Source: Bacteroidales bacterium (GTDB taxonomy: Bacteria > Bacteroidota > Bacteroidia > Bacteroidales > F082). From it: a DNA stretch of 55,037 bases. Numbering within the stretch: position 1 is the first letter of the stretch; every line of letters begins with the position of its first letter. A program made the translations under genes and the position numbers. The stretch lies in NCBI GenBank assembly GCA_900769945.1, contig CAAGIO010000007.1, positions 1-55,037 on the forward strand, in the 5' to 3' direction. The notes under the pieces are model-generated. The model was not told where the DNA came from. It searched no databases and worked only from the letters and a program-made list of their open reading frames with translations. This document shows, one piece after another, positions 43,227-51,613 of the stretch.

Positions 43227-43718
43227 ATGGAACATAACATCACACTTTGTCTAAAGAGATATGACAGCATCGAGGAGTTAGATGCCGATGACAGGGAGCT
43301 GTTAGAGTGCGCACATGAGGCGGCGGCCCATGCCTACGCCCCATACTCTAAGTTCAAAGTAGGGGCCGCCGCCCGCTTAGAGAACGGCATCATAGTGAAG
43401 GGCAACAACCAAGAGAACGCAGTGTTCCCCGCAGGATTGTGCGCCGAAAGGGTCACCATCTTCAGCGCACAGGCAAACTACCCCGACGTGCCGATAACAG
43501 CCATAGCTATCACCGCCATCGGGCACGACAACATCATCACAACACCCGTGCCACCTTGCGGCAGCTGCCGACAAGTGATGGTGGAAACAGAAAAAAGATA
43601 CCACCACGACATTAAAGTTATCATGCAAGGGCAAGAAGGCTGTATCTTGGTGTCGGACAAGATGGACAACCTGCTCCCTCTCGCCTTCGCCAACGACTTC
43701 CTAAAGAAATACACCTGA
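43227..43718 (+). CDS. cdd: Cytidine deaminase
   Basis: This enzyme deaminates cytidine and deoxycytidine to uridine and deoxyuridine in pyrimidine salvage. The 163-residue protein has the zinc site: Cys-Ala-Glu in PAGLCAERVT (Glu is the proton shuttle) and PCGSCRQVMVE (two Cys ligands). YAPYSKFKVGAAARLENG precedes the site and forms part of the nucleoside pocket, with NQENAVFPAGL. It is the homotetrameric small-enzyme type. It follows the S41 peptidase by three bases and its stop touches the stop of the gtrA-like gene on the other strand. Confidence 0.94.
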   Translation: MEHNITLCLKRYDSIEELDADDRELLECAHEAAAHAYAPYSKFKVGAAARLENGIIVKGNNQENAVFPAGLCAERVTIFSAQANYPDVPITAIAITAIGHDNIITTPVPPCGSCRQVMVETEKRYHHDIKVIMQGQEGCILVSDKMDNLLPLAFANDFLKKYT

Positions 43719-44108
43719 TTATCTGAAAGTGAACACTATGTTAGCCAAGAAATTCCATATCGTGGTGACACCGATGGCAAAAATCTTGCTTACATAAAAG
43801 TTCCATCTCATCTTCTCATTCAAGAGATACAACACTAACGAGTTGATTCCCAGACCTATCACCGAGACAAGCATGAATGTGCCGTATTCCGTCGCCACCT
43901 GCTCGTTCGAGCTCTGAAACGTCCATATCCTGTTCAAGATGTAGTTCGAGGTGGCAGCAGTGACAAAACCCGCCGCATTGCTAAGGTATTTGTTCAGCCT
44001 GACTTTCTCCTTGCAAAGAAAAGTGATGCCGAAGTCGATAAAGACACCGGAGAAGCCTACCACACAGAACTTCAGAAACTTATATATAAAAAACTTATCT
44101 ATTACCAT
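43719..44108 (-). CDS. GtrA family membrane protein
   Basis: This 129-residue protein has four predicted membrane helices. It has the family opening FLKFCVVGFSGVFIDFGITF and the conserved middle NAAGFVTAATSNYILNRIWTF, then VSVIGLGINSLVLYLL and a last helix ending FLANIVFTFR. GtrA proteins flip or help flip polyprenyl-linked sugars used in cell-surface glycosylation. Its ATG overlaps the stop of the CPBP gene upstream (44108), so the pair is coupled. It abuts cdd tail to tail with no gap. Confidence 0.87.
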   Translation of the reverse strand: MVIDKFFIYKFLKFCVVGFSGVFIDFGITFLCKEKVRLNKYLSNAAGFVTAATSNYILNRIWTFQSSNEQVATEYGTFMLVSVIGLGINSLVLYLLNEKMRWNFYVSKIFAIGVTTIWNFLANIVFTFR

Positions 44109-44992
44109 CAGAGTTGCTCCTTATCAGACATCTCGCGCCTCCTAAAACGATTACACACGATGATTATTGTAACGGTGACAATTAAACTTATACATATCAC
44201 CAACATGTTGTCAGTAGTACCCACCGCCTCCACGTTGATATTAAAAATGCTCCTGTTGTTCAAGAAATAAAGGACAACAATAGCCGCGTTATTAGTGAAA
44301 TGCATCGCTATAGAAGTCCAGACAGAGCCTGAAAGATAAAACATATATCCGAGGAGAAGACCTAAGACGAAGCGAGGAAGCAGGCCGTAAATCTCAAGGT
44401 GGGAGGCCGAGAAGAAGAATGCCGTGGCAATAATGCCGAGATGTGCGTTTTTGAACAGCCTGATAAGGCCTTTTTGTATTATAGAGCGGAAGAAGAGCTC
44501 CTCCCCTATCGCAGCGAAGGCCCCGAAGATGACAATGTTAACAACGAACCTCCCCACGCTTCTTGTATTAAGCATCTGTTCTGAAATCTGCGTCGCCTTC
44601 TCCTGTAAATCCTTAAGAATCAGTTCTATCGACTGCATCGACTCAGGCAGTGTCAGCTTCTCATTCCATTCGCCGAGCATACCGTTGAAAGGCAGGATGG
44701 TGAACATCGCCATGAGACCGAACAAGCCCCACGACGGCATCTTCCTTATCCCCAACGAATCGAGAGGAGCCTCTCTGACTAAGAAAGCATATAGCAAGGG
44801 AGGGAAGATAAACCCGAAAATCTGGCTGCTCGCTTGCGACAGATAAAGAAAGGCCGTTGTCTGATTATCACTCATAAACATCTGTAAAGCAACGGCTATC
44901 AGATTACCGAGTAAGAAACCGAACAGGGCTATTATCAGGAAGACAAGCACTCTTGCGGAGGTCTTCGTGGTCTTTATGATTGGGAAGTTCAT
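44108..44992 (-). CDS. CPBP family intramembrane glutamic protease
   Basis: This is a polytopic membrane protein of about 294 residues (starting MNFPIIKTTKTS; a longer reading begins upstream, close to the promoter box). It has the CAAX-protease/bacteriocin-processing signature: IGEELFFRSII (EExxxR), FFFSASHLEI (FxxxH) and AMHFTNNAAI. These Glu and His residues form the active site of the ABI/CPBP family. There are about eight membrane helices. The client is not known; roles from prenyl-protein processing to self-immunity are described for the family. It pairs with the gtrA-like gene. Confidence 0.85.
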   Translation of the reverse strand: MNFPIIKTTKTSARVLVFLIIALFGFLLGNLIAVALQMFMSDNQTTAFLYLSQASSQIFGFIFPPLLYAFLVREAPLDSLGIRKMPSWGLFGLMAMFTILPFNGMLGEWNEKLTLPESMQSIELILKDLQEKATQISEQMLNTRSVGRFVVNIVIFGAFAAIGEELFFRSIIQKGLIRLFKNAHLGIIATAFFFSASHLEIYGLLPRFVLGLLLGYMFYLSGSVWTSIAMHFTNNAAIVVLYFLNNRSIFNINVEAVGTTDNMLVICISLIVTVTIIIVCNRFRRREMSDKEQL

Positions 44993-45008
44993 AGCATAAA
45001 ATTTGTGC

Positions 45009-45016
45009 AAAGATAG
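45009..45016 (-). promoter_or_regulatory. -7 promoter box of the CPBP-gtrA pair
   Basis: On the minus strand TATCTTTG matches exactly about 15 bases before the chosen ATG. My base count here could be off by one. Confidence 0.5.
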
Positions 45017-45089
45017 CATAATTTACGAAGACAGGGCACCATCAGCATGTTAAAAATTGTAAAATCTGCGCAGGTAGGAGTGCAGAAGG

Positions 45090-45533
45090 TCATTTAAACA
45101 GCGGAATGACATAAAGCCAGACGAGGAAGCGCGCTGCCCGTCCCAAGAGCATATAGATAGAGCATTGTACGGGCTTTGTCTTATAGAATCCGAGGGCGAT
45201 AGCGAACACGTCTCCCACCACAGGCAGCCACGCGAGGAAGGCGAGGAAAGGGCCGAACCTATCCACCTTAGACTTCTGTTTCTCAAGTGTCTCACGTTTC
45301 ACCTTAAGATATTTCTCTATCCATTCCCATTTCCCAATCCAGCCTATTGCGAAAGACGTCATGCCGCCGAGCCAGTTGCCTATGGTAGCGAGCAGGAAGC
45401 ACAGCCAAGGCCTCCCACCCACCACCAGCATGCCAATTATCAGGGCGTCGGCGGAGAAAGGCACCACGGTAGAGGCAAGGAAAGAGCCGAGAAACAATCC
45501 GAGGTAGCCCCAGCTTTGGAAGAACTCTATCAT
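45090..45533 (-). CDS. YqaA/DedA-like small membrane protein
   Basis: This 147-residue protein belongs to the VTT/DedA-like superfamily (YqaA type). It begins IEFFQSWGYLGLFLGSFLAS and has the conserved loop STVVPFSADALIIGMLVVGG. GNWLGGMTSFAIGWIGK and FLAFLAWLPVVGDVFAIALG, the usual R/W-P-x-x-G-D motif, follow. Four or five hydrophobic stretches mark it as inner membrane. DedA relatives help recycle lipid carriers and phospholipids; this small member is not characterised. Its ATG overlaps the deoC stop by four bases. Confidence 0.8.
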   Translation of the reverse strand: MIEFFQSWGYLGLFLGSFLASTVVPFSADALIIGMLVVGGRPWLCFLLATIGNWLGGMTSFAIGWIGKWEWIEKYLKVKRETLEKQKSKVDRFGPFLAFLAWLPVVGDVFAIALGFYKTKPVQCSIYMLLGRAARFLVWLYVIPLFK

Positions 45534-46378
45534 TTATTTTGCATTAGCTCGTCCATCACCTTGCCAGCGAGCCGGCTCGTCCCCACGCGGAAATAATCTT
45601 TGTTGAGCCACCTCTCGCCAAGCACCTCTCTCACTATATAGAAATAGGTGAGAGCGTCGTCTATTGTTGACATTCCGCCTGCGGGCTTGAATCCCACCAT
45701 ACGGCCTGTCGCCTCAAAATACTCCTTTATAGTGTCGCACATTATGATGGCTGCGAGGGGTGTTGCCGACACCGGCGACTTGCCTGTTGACGTCTTGATG
45801 AAGTCTGCACCGGCGTTGATAGCGATCTCGCTGGCGCGACGAATATTCTCGACGCTCTTCAGCTCACCCGTCTCAAGGATAACCTTCAGACGTACCGGCG
45901 GCGCACAAGCCTCCCTCACCGACTTTATCTCCTCATACACCTCATCAAGCCTTCCGGCGAGGAAGGTGCCACGCGAGATGACCATATCCACCTCATCGGC
46001 TCCCTGCTCCACACAGTACTCTACCTCTCTCCTCTTCAGCTCAAAAGGCATCTGCCCAGAAGGGAAGGCGCACGCCACTGTCGCAACCCTAATACCGCTC
46101 CCACGAAGAAGCTCCTTCGCCTGCCTCACAAAAGGACTGTAAATACAGACCGCCGGCACAGAGATATGCAAATCATTATCCTTGAACGACAAGGCCTTAG
46201 AACAGAAATCATTAATCTTTGTCTCATTATCGAACGCCTCAAGAGTGGTGAAGTCAATACATTGGAAGATAGTCTTCAGCGACTCATTGCGGTCACAAAG
46301 TCTGCTTTGTCTCGACAAGGCCTCGTCAACTCTTGACAACAGCGTCTCTTCAGAGAATAAGTAAGGTTTAAAATCCAT
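45530..46378 (-). CDS. deoC: Deoxyribose-phosphate aldolase
   Basis: This class I aldolase splits 2-deoxyribose 5-phosphate into glyceraldehyde 3-phosphate and acetaldehyde, letting the cell use deoxynucleosides as carbon. The 282-residue protein has the Schiff-base Lys in ADFIKTSTGKSP, the second active Lys in GFKPAGGMSTIDDAL, and EVDMVISRGTFLAGR. It starts two bases after the acetyltransferase-like gene and overlaps the YqaA-like gene. With cdd and upp in the window it fits nucleoside breakdown, though it is not in their operon. Confidence 0.93.
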   Translation of the reverse strand: MDFKPYLFSEETLLSRVDEALSRQSRLCDRNESLKTIFQCIDFTTLEAFDNETKINDFCSKALSFKDNDLHISVPAVCIYSPFVRQAKELLRGSGIRVATVACAFPSGQMPFELKRREVEYCVEQGADEVDMVISRGTFLAGRLDEVYEEIKSVREACAPPVRLKVILETGELKSVENIRRASEIAINAGADFIKTSTGKSPVSATPLAAIIMCDTIKEYFEATGRMVGFKPAGGMSTIDDALTYFYIVREVLGERWLNKDYFRVGTSRLAGKVMDELMQNK

Positions 46379-46380
46379 AA

Positions 46381-47502
46381 CTATAATATTTTACAGAAAA
46401 CAGCACGTTTGAAATAAGGTTCACAGTCGTATTGGGCGTCCCAGACGGCGACGGCCTTGTTACCGATGATCTGAGGGTTAGAATACGCTATCTTCACGCC
46501 TCTCTCTATCAAGGTCTTGTTAAGAGCCTCATGGTATATTGCATGGATACCGCGGTTCTGCCACTCGGTGCGCACGCCGTTGAGGAGCAGGTCCACCTCA
46601 TTATAGACCTTCAGCGACCTCAGCGCGCGTATCCAGCCGAACGGGAACAGACTGCCTTTAATCTTCTTGAAAGCATCGGTAAGGCTCGGCGTCGCGATAG
46701 CAAAGCCCACCACATCATCATTCTCATCAACAACAATCTTCACGAGTTCCGGGGCGATGAAAGAGAAATACCTCTTGACATAAAGGTCTATCTCCTTACC
46801 AGAGAGCGGGACAAAGCCATAAAGGATATGGAAAGCGTCGTTGAGGGCATCGAAAATCTTATGTCCGTAAGGAAGGATATCCTTCGCCCTTGTGAACTCC
46901 ACAAGCCTGACCTTGTATCTCTCCGAAATCAGCTTGTTGATTCTCGACACCTTCTCTGGAACATCTTGAGAGGCCGGTATCTTAAACTGCTGCCACTCGC
47001 AGTCCACGTCAAAGCCATAACGACTGATAAAGTCGATATAGTATCTCGGATTATAAAGTGTTGTGATATTTTGTTCATTCTCAAAGCCATCAGTCACCCA
47101 GCACTCCTTATCCATATCTGTGAAGCCCATAGGGCCGATAATCTTTGTCATACCGTTTGACCTGCCATATTCGGCGACCTTGTCGATAAGGCATTTAAAG
47201 ACGTCAAAATCCTCGATGAAGTCGAACCAGCCGAAGCGCACGCATTTCTCGTTCCACACATCGTTTGACTTTCTGTTTATTATTGCGCCGACGCGTCCAA
47301 CGACCTCACCGTCAGAGTAGGCGAGCCAGAATTTCGCGTCACAATACTCATAAGCAGGGTTTCTGTCACTAAAGAGAGTATCCTTCTCGTCAGAATGCAG
47401 GCTTGGTATAAAAAGAGGGTCATTTTCAAAAAGTTTCTCAGGGAAACAAATAAACTTACGCCAGTCACGGCGACTGACAACTTCCTTTAAAATTATTTTC
47501 AT
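46381..47502 (-). CDS. GNAT-like acetyltransferase family protein
   Basis: This 373-residue protein of a Bacteroidetes family is commonly annotated N-acetyltransferase. Conserved stretches are FIPSLHSDEKDTLFSDRNPA, LAYSDGEVVGRVGAIINRKS (the GNAT strand-4-like GxVVGR), FGWFDFIEDFDV, MTKIIGPMGFTDMDKECWVT (a clear family mark), and a second acetyltransferase-like half with VDLLLNGVRTEWQNRGIHAI. It probably binds acetyl-CoA or another acyl donor. The substrate is unknown and catalysis is an inference. It starts a three-gene run with deoC and the YqaA-like gene. Confidence 0.7.
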   Translation of the reverse strand: MKIILKEVVSRRDWRKFICFPEKLFENDPLFIPSLHSDEKDTLFSDRNPAYEYCDAKFWLAYSDGEVVGRVGAIINRKSNDVWNEKCVRFGWFDFIEDFDVFKCLIDKVAEYGRSNGMTKIIGPMGFTDMDKECWVTDGFENEQNITTLYNPRYYIDFISRYGFDVDCEWQQFKIPASQDVPEKVSRINKLISERYKVRLVEFTRAKDILPYGHKIFDALNDAFHILYGFVPLSGKEIDLYVKRYFSFIAPELVKIVVDENDDVVGFAIATPSLTDAFKKIKGSLFPFGWIRALRSLKVYNEVDLLLNGVRTEWQNRGIHAIYHEALNKTLIERGVKIAYSNPQIIGNKAVAVWDAQYDCEPYFKRAVFCKIL

Positions 47503-47521
47503 TTATATCAATTTAAAGGTG

Positions 47522-47553
47522 CAAAAGTAAAGAATTTTGACAAAACTGCCAAA
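47522..47553 (-). promoter_or_regulatory. Promoter of the acetyltransferase-deoC run
   Basis: On the minus strand TACTTTTG (47529-47522) is a perfect -7 box with TTTG (47553-47550) 20 bases upstream. It lies about 20 bases before the ATG at 47502, in the short gap after the HAD gene. Confidence 0.6.
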
Positions 47554-47566
47554 TTGGAGAAAAAAA

Positions 47567-48208
47567 TCATACAAAAAGGAACACTTCAGATGGATTTTGA
47601 ATGATATTTCTTGCGCCGGCGGCAAGGAGGGAGTCTTTATCACGGAAGCCCCACAGCACTGCCACGCCATCGATGCCGGCATTCCGTGCGGTAATAATAT
47701 CGACATCAGAATCCCCGAACAAGACGGTGTCGGCCTTGTCAACGTCCATCGCTTCAAGCATGGCGAACACCCCGTCAGGACTTGGCTTCCGTCCGATAAT
47801 CTCGCTCTCGCCCAAGACGATGTCATAGAGGCCATGGAAATAGTGCTCCACCACCTCTACGGCGGCAGAATGGAACTTATTTGAAAGCACCCCAACCTTT
47901 ATACCTTTATCTCTCAGCGACTTAAGCATTTCAGGAATCCCATCGTAAGGACGTGTCTTCTCGCAGCAGTGCGCTGCATAATGCGCTTTGAAGACCTCGT
48001 AGCAACGCTCGAACCCGGCATCACTGACAGTGTCGGGCAACGACCGCCTGACAAGCATGCCAACACCATTACCGACAGCCGCGTTGACCTGCTGCAGGCT
48101 CCGTGGAGCATACCCACAATGTAATAGTGCGAAGTTCAGACTATTGTGCAAATCCTCAAGGCTATACAGCAATGTACCATCAAGGTCAAAAATAACAAGT
48201 TTTTTCAT
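47567..48208 (-). CDS. HAD family phosphatase (phosphoglycolate phosphatase-like)
   Basis: This 213-residue protein from the ATG at 48208 (MKKLVIFDLDGTLLYSLEDL) has the HAD motifs. The nucleophile/acid pair is DLDGT, motif II is VLSNKF, the Lys is in GRKPSPDGV, and motif IV is FGDSDVDIITARNAG. A helical cap follows motif I, which suits Gph-like or PGMB-like small-molecule phosphatases. The true substrate is uncertain. A longer in-frame reading to 48280 has no support and overlaps the promoter of the transporter gene on the other strand. Confidence 0.83.
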   Translation of the reverse strand: MKKLVIFDLDGTLLYSLEDLHNSLNFALLHCGYAPRSLQQVNAAVGNGVGMLVRRSLPDTVSDAGFERCYEVFKAHYAAHCCEKTRPYDGIPEMLKSLRDKGIKVGVLSNKFHSAAVEVVEHYFHGLYDIVLGESEIIGRKPSPDGVFAMLEAMDVDKADTVLFGDSDVDIITARNAGIDGVAVLWGFRDKDSLLAAGARNIIQNPSEVFLFV

Positions 48209-48222
48209 CAGAAAAATTTTTG

Positions 48223-48251
48223 CAAAGTTAAGAATAAATACACTATCTTTG
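48223..48251. promoter_or_regulatory. Divergent promoters for the HAD gene and the PiT transporter
   Basis: On the minus strand TAACTTTG (48230-48223) is a -7 box for the HAD gene. On the plus strand TATCTTTG (48244-48251) is a -7 box for the PiT transporter gene, 19 bases before its ATG (48271). The two lie within 30 bases and could interfere with one another. No Pho-box-like repeat was recognised. Confidence 0.55.
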
Positions 48252-48270
48252 TACCCATTAATATTATAAT

Positions 48271-50505
48271 ATGGAAACACTTTTACCCGTAATTGTAGGT
48301 ATAGTAATATTATTGGCTATCATGGGCTTATGTGCTGGAGTCAGCAACGATGCAAGTAACTTCATGTCGGCCGCCGTAGGAACAGGCTCGGCATCATACC
48401 GGGTTGTTACAATAATAGCTTCTGCGGGAATAATCTTCGGCTCGCTCATGAGCAACGGCATGATGGAGATAGCGCGCAAAGGCGTGTTCGCGCCCGAATA
48501 TTTCTACGCTAACGAGCTGATTTACATCTTCATCTCTGTCATCATCTCCAACCTGCTGCTGTTAGACATCTTCAACCGGCTCGGTCTTCCCACCTCCACC
48601 TCCGTATCGCTTGTTTTCGAGCTCATCGGCGCCTCCTTCGCCATCTCCCTTTTTAAAATAAGGAGGGGGAACTGCAGCGTAGGAATGTCAGAACTCATCA
48701 ACACCGACAAGGCGATGACAATGATACTCGGAATATTCGTCTCAGTAGCGGTAGCCTTCGTGTTCAGTATTGTAATACAATGGATTACACGTATCATCTT
48801 CACCTTCAACTACAAAAGGAACCTTAAATACAAGATAGGCATTTTCGGAGGGATAGCAACCACGGCACTGATATATTTCATGCTGATAAAAGGCATGGGC
48901 GGCGCCCCTTTCATGAAAGAAAGTTTCAAACTATGGATCAACGAACACACCATGCAGATCCTCGGTCTGTGCTTTGTGTTCTTCAGCATCTTGATGCAGA
49001 TATTATATTTCCTTAAGTTTAACGTACTGAAAATCATCGTCTTGATAGGCACTTTCGCTCTTGCCATGGCCTTTGCTGGCAACGACCTCGTCAACTTCAT
49101 CGGGGTGCCGTTAGCATGTCTTGACACCTATCTTGACGTTAAAGCGAGTGGCGCACCTCTCGACCAGCATCTTATGGGTTCGCTCAACCAGCCTGCCAAC
49201 GCGAGCATGGTGTATATCATTATTGCCGGCATCATAATGGTGATAACGCTCCTCACCTCAAAGAAAGCCAAGATAGTGCTTCAGACCTCGATAGACCTGT
49301 CGAAGCAGAACACCGGTGACGAGTCATTCGGCACATCATACGCCGCAAGAGCAGTGGTGAGGTTCTTCAACAACCTTGCTAACAGCGTGGTATCCATAGT
49401 GCCGCAGAAAGTGAAGGCATGGATAAACAGCCGTTTCAACCAGAAAGAGATAATAATAGAAGACAATGCGGCGTTCGACCTCATACGAGGTCTAGTGAGC
49501 ATAGTGCTCGCCTCTATGCTTATCGCGGTGGGAACATCACTAAAGATGCCGTTATCAACAACTTACGTCGTCTTCATGGTGTCAATGGGAGCCTCGTTTG
49601 CCGACAGGGCGTGGTCAAGAGAAAGCGCGGTGTTCAGGGTCACAGGCGTGTTCTCCGTCATCGGAGGCTGGCTAATCACCGCAGTGGTGGCGTTCTTCCT
49701 CGCCTTCGTCTTCGCCCTATTCCTCAACTTCACAGGAATAGTAGGCACCATCATCTCTATCGCATTAGCATTATACATCATACTTATTGACTCACGCAAA
49801 GCGGCACAAGAAGATGACGACACCGACAAAGCATTCGACGAGGCAATGAGAACCAACGACAAAGCCGTCATCATGAGCTGTATCCTCGACCATAACAGAG
49901 AGAGCCTCATGAGTCTCATCAACGACTCAAAAACCATGTACAACCAGATAACACAAGCCTTCGTGGACGAGGACATCAAGGTGCTGCGTAACATGACAAG
50001 CCAATGCAAAATAGAGAAGAACTCCATGAAGATGCTGAAACGCAAAGAGATACAGATGATGCGCCGCCTCGACGAATCAGAGATATTCAGAAAAAACACT
50101 TGGTTCCACCTCAACTATAACTGCATTGAGCAGATACTCTACTCCTTAAGGAGAATATGCGAGCCCTGCAAAGAATACGTCGATAACTCCTTCTCCCCTT
50201 TAGGAAAAGAATACGTAGAGGAGCTTAACAAAGTAAAGGAGATGACCAACTGGGCTATTGACGCCGCCAACATCGTCATCTACTCCTCCGACTATAAAGA
50301 ACATGAGATAGTGATGGACAGGATAAAGAGAAGAGAAGATGAACTCATGAACATCAGCATTGAACAGATGAACAGGATTCAGAAGAAACACGAGAATATC
50401 GACCTCTCTGTGCTGTATCTCAACATCATACAAGAATCGGTGGAGATAGTGACAGAGATGAGGCATATCTTGAGGAACTCAGCAAAAATGAACGAGAAAA
50501 TCTAA
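48271..50505 (+). CDS. PiT-type inorganic phosphate transporter with PhoU-like C-terminus
   Basis: This is a large inner-membrane transporter of 744 residues. The two PiT signature repeats are CAGVSNDASNFMSAAVGTGS (about 21-40, the usual G-x-N-D-x-x-N) and FAGNDLVNFIGVPLACLDTY (about 268-288). Ten or more hydrophobic helices span to about 510. The remaining ~230 residues form a charged, helical PhoU/DUF47-like cytoplasmic domain (from about KAAQEDDDTDKAFDE). The fused form is common in Bacteroidetes. It should import phosphate with a cation. It precedes a porin gene by six bases, so outer- and inner-membrane steps may be co-expressed. Confidence 0.87.
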   Translation: METLLPVIVGIVILLAIMGLCAGVSNDASNFMSAAVGTGSASYRVVTIIASAGIIFGSLMSNGMMEIARKGVFAPEYFYANELIYIFISVIISNLLLLDIFNRLGLPTSTSVSLVFELIGASFAISLFKIRRGNCSVGMSELINTDKAMTMILGIFVSVAVAFVFSIVIQWITRIIFTFNYKRNLKYKIGIFGGIATTALIYFMLIKGMGGAPFMKESFKLWINEHTMQILGLCFVFFSILMQILYFLKFNVLKIIVLIGTFALAMAFAGNDLVNFIGVPLACLDTYLDVKASGAPLDQHLMGSLNQPANASMVYIIIAGIIMVITLLTSKKAKIVLQTSIDLSKQNTGDESFGTSYAARAVVRFFNNLANSVVSIVPQKVKAWINSRFNQKEIIIEDNAAFDLIRGLVSIVLASMLIAVGTSLKMPLSTTYVVFMVSMGASFADRAWSRESAVFRVTGVFSVIGGWLITAVVAFFLAFVFALFLNFTGIVGTIISIALALYIILIDSRKAAQEDDDTDKAFDEAMRTNDKAVIMSCILDHNRESLMSLINDSKTMYNQITQAFVDEDIKVLRNMTSQCKIEKNSMKMLKRKEIQMMRRLDESEIFRKNTWFHLNYNCIEQILYSLRRICEPCKEYVDNSFSPLGKEYVEELNKVKEMTNWAIDAANIVIYSSDYKEHEIVMDRIKRREDELMNISIEQMNRIQKKHENIDLSVLYLNIIQESVEIVTEMRHILRNSAKMNEKI

Positions 50506-50511
50506 TACTAT

Positions 50512-51588
50512 ATGAGAAAAGCACTATTATTTATTGCTACGGCAATGCTATCATTCACAATGTTCGCACAGAACATAAGTAATACAGCAGGTATCAACAA
50601 GTTATCACTCGAAGTAAGAACAGACTTCGACCACTACAATTGGAAAGACACCTCCGACCAGAACTCCGGATTCTACGGCAGATACCTGAACTTCAACATC
50701 TCAGGCGACATCAGCGACAACCTTTTCTACCAGTACCGCCAGCGTCTGAACCTGAAAAACCTACAGACGTTCAACGACTTTTTTGACGGCACCGACTATA
50801 TGATTCTTGGTTGGAAGGTCACCGACAACTTCACCCTCACTGTAGGAAAGGAAGTGATAGCCATGGGAGGCATTGAGTACGACCTCGCACCTATTAATGT
50901 ATATTTCCACACACAGATGTGGGATAACTTCTCATGCTATCAGTTCGGTTTCAACGCACAATTCACCACGAGAGACAAGAAGAACGAGTTCACCATCCAG
51001 ATGACGAACTCACCTTTCGGCGGCAGGCAAATAAGCGGGCTTTACAACTACAGCTTACATTGGCGTGCCAACTACAAACACTTCGGACCGGTATGCTCCA
51101 TCAACTTCTACGAGTACGCTAACAACAAGTTTATCAACTACATAGCTCTTGGAACATCATTCACCTTCGGACCAATAGAGGGATATGCCGATTGGACAAA
51201 CCGTGCCACGACAGAGCAGGAGAACTTCTTCTTCGACGACATGACCATTGACGGGCGCATAGGGGTGAACATGGTTCAAAACAAGCTTAACGTATATGTC
51301 AAAGCCGGTTACGACGTCAACAAGGCGCAGGATTACAGCAGCATCATCACTGACGACATCTACGACCTCTGCATCCTACCTGGCACAGAGGTGCTGTTCT
51401 ACGGAGCCGGCGCAGAGTTCTATCCTGTCAAAGACAGCCGCAACATACGTATCCACACCTTCTTCGCTGTCAACGATGCGAGACGCACCATGGACCTCGC
51501 AAGCGGCCTCCTCGTTCCAAACCCCAGCAAGATAACATATCAAGCTAATGTCGGCATCACATGGAGAATGAACTTCATAAATAAATAA
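50512..51588 (+). CDS. OprO/OprP-like outer-membrane porin
   Basis: This 358-residue outer-membrane beta-barrel begins with a signal peptide (MRKALLFIATAMLSFTMFAQ, cleavage near residue 20). It has alternating beta strands such as NLFYQYRQRLNLKNLQ, VTDNFTLTVGKEVIAMGGIE and YQFGFNAQFTTRDKKNEFTI. Its end is an amphipathic strand VGITWRMNFINK; a C-terminal aromatic is missing, unlike many porins, but several Bacteroidetes barrels lack it. This shape fits the phosphate-selective porin O/P family. Six bases after the PiT gene, it probably brings phosphate across the outer membrane. Confidence 0.72.
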   Translation: MRKALLFIATAMLSFTMFAQNISNTAGINKLSLEVRTDFDHYNWKDTSDQNSGFYGRYLNFNISGDISDNLFYQYRQRLNLKNLQTFNDFFDGTDYMILGWKVTDNFTLTVGKEVIAMGGIEYDLAPINVYFHTQMWDNFSCYQFGFNAQFTTRDKKNEFTIQMTNSPFGGRQISGLYNYSLHWRANYKHFGPVCSINFYEYANNKFINYIALGTSFTFGPIEGYADWTNRATTEQENFFFDDMTIDGRIGVNMVQNKLNVYVKAGYDVNKAQDYSSIITDDIYDLCILPGTEVLFYGAGAEFYPVKDSRNIRIHTFFAVNDARRTMDLASGLLVPNPSKITYQANVGITWRMNFINK

Positions 51589-51613
51589 CATATATTAAAG
51601 GAAAGGATATTAT

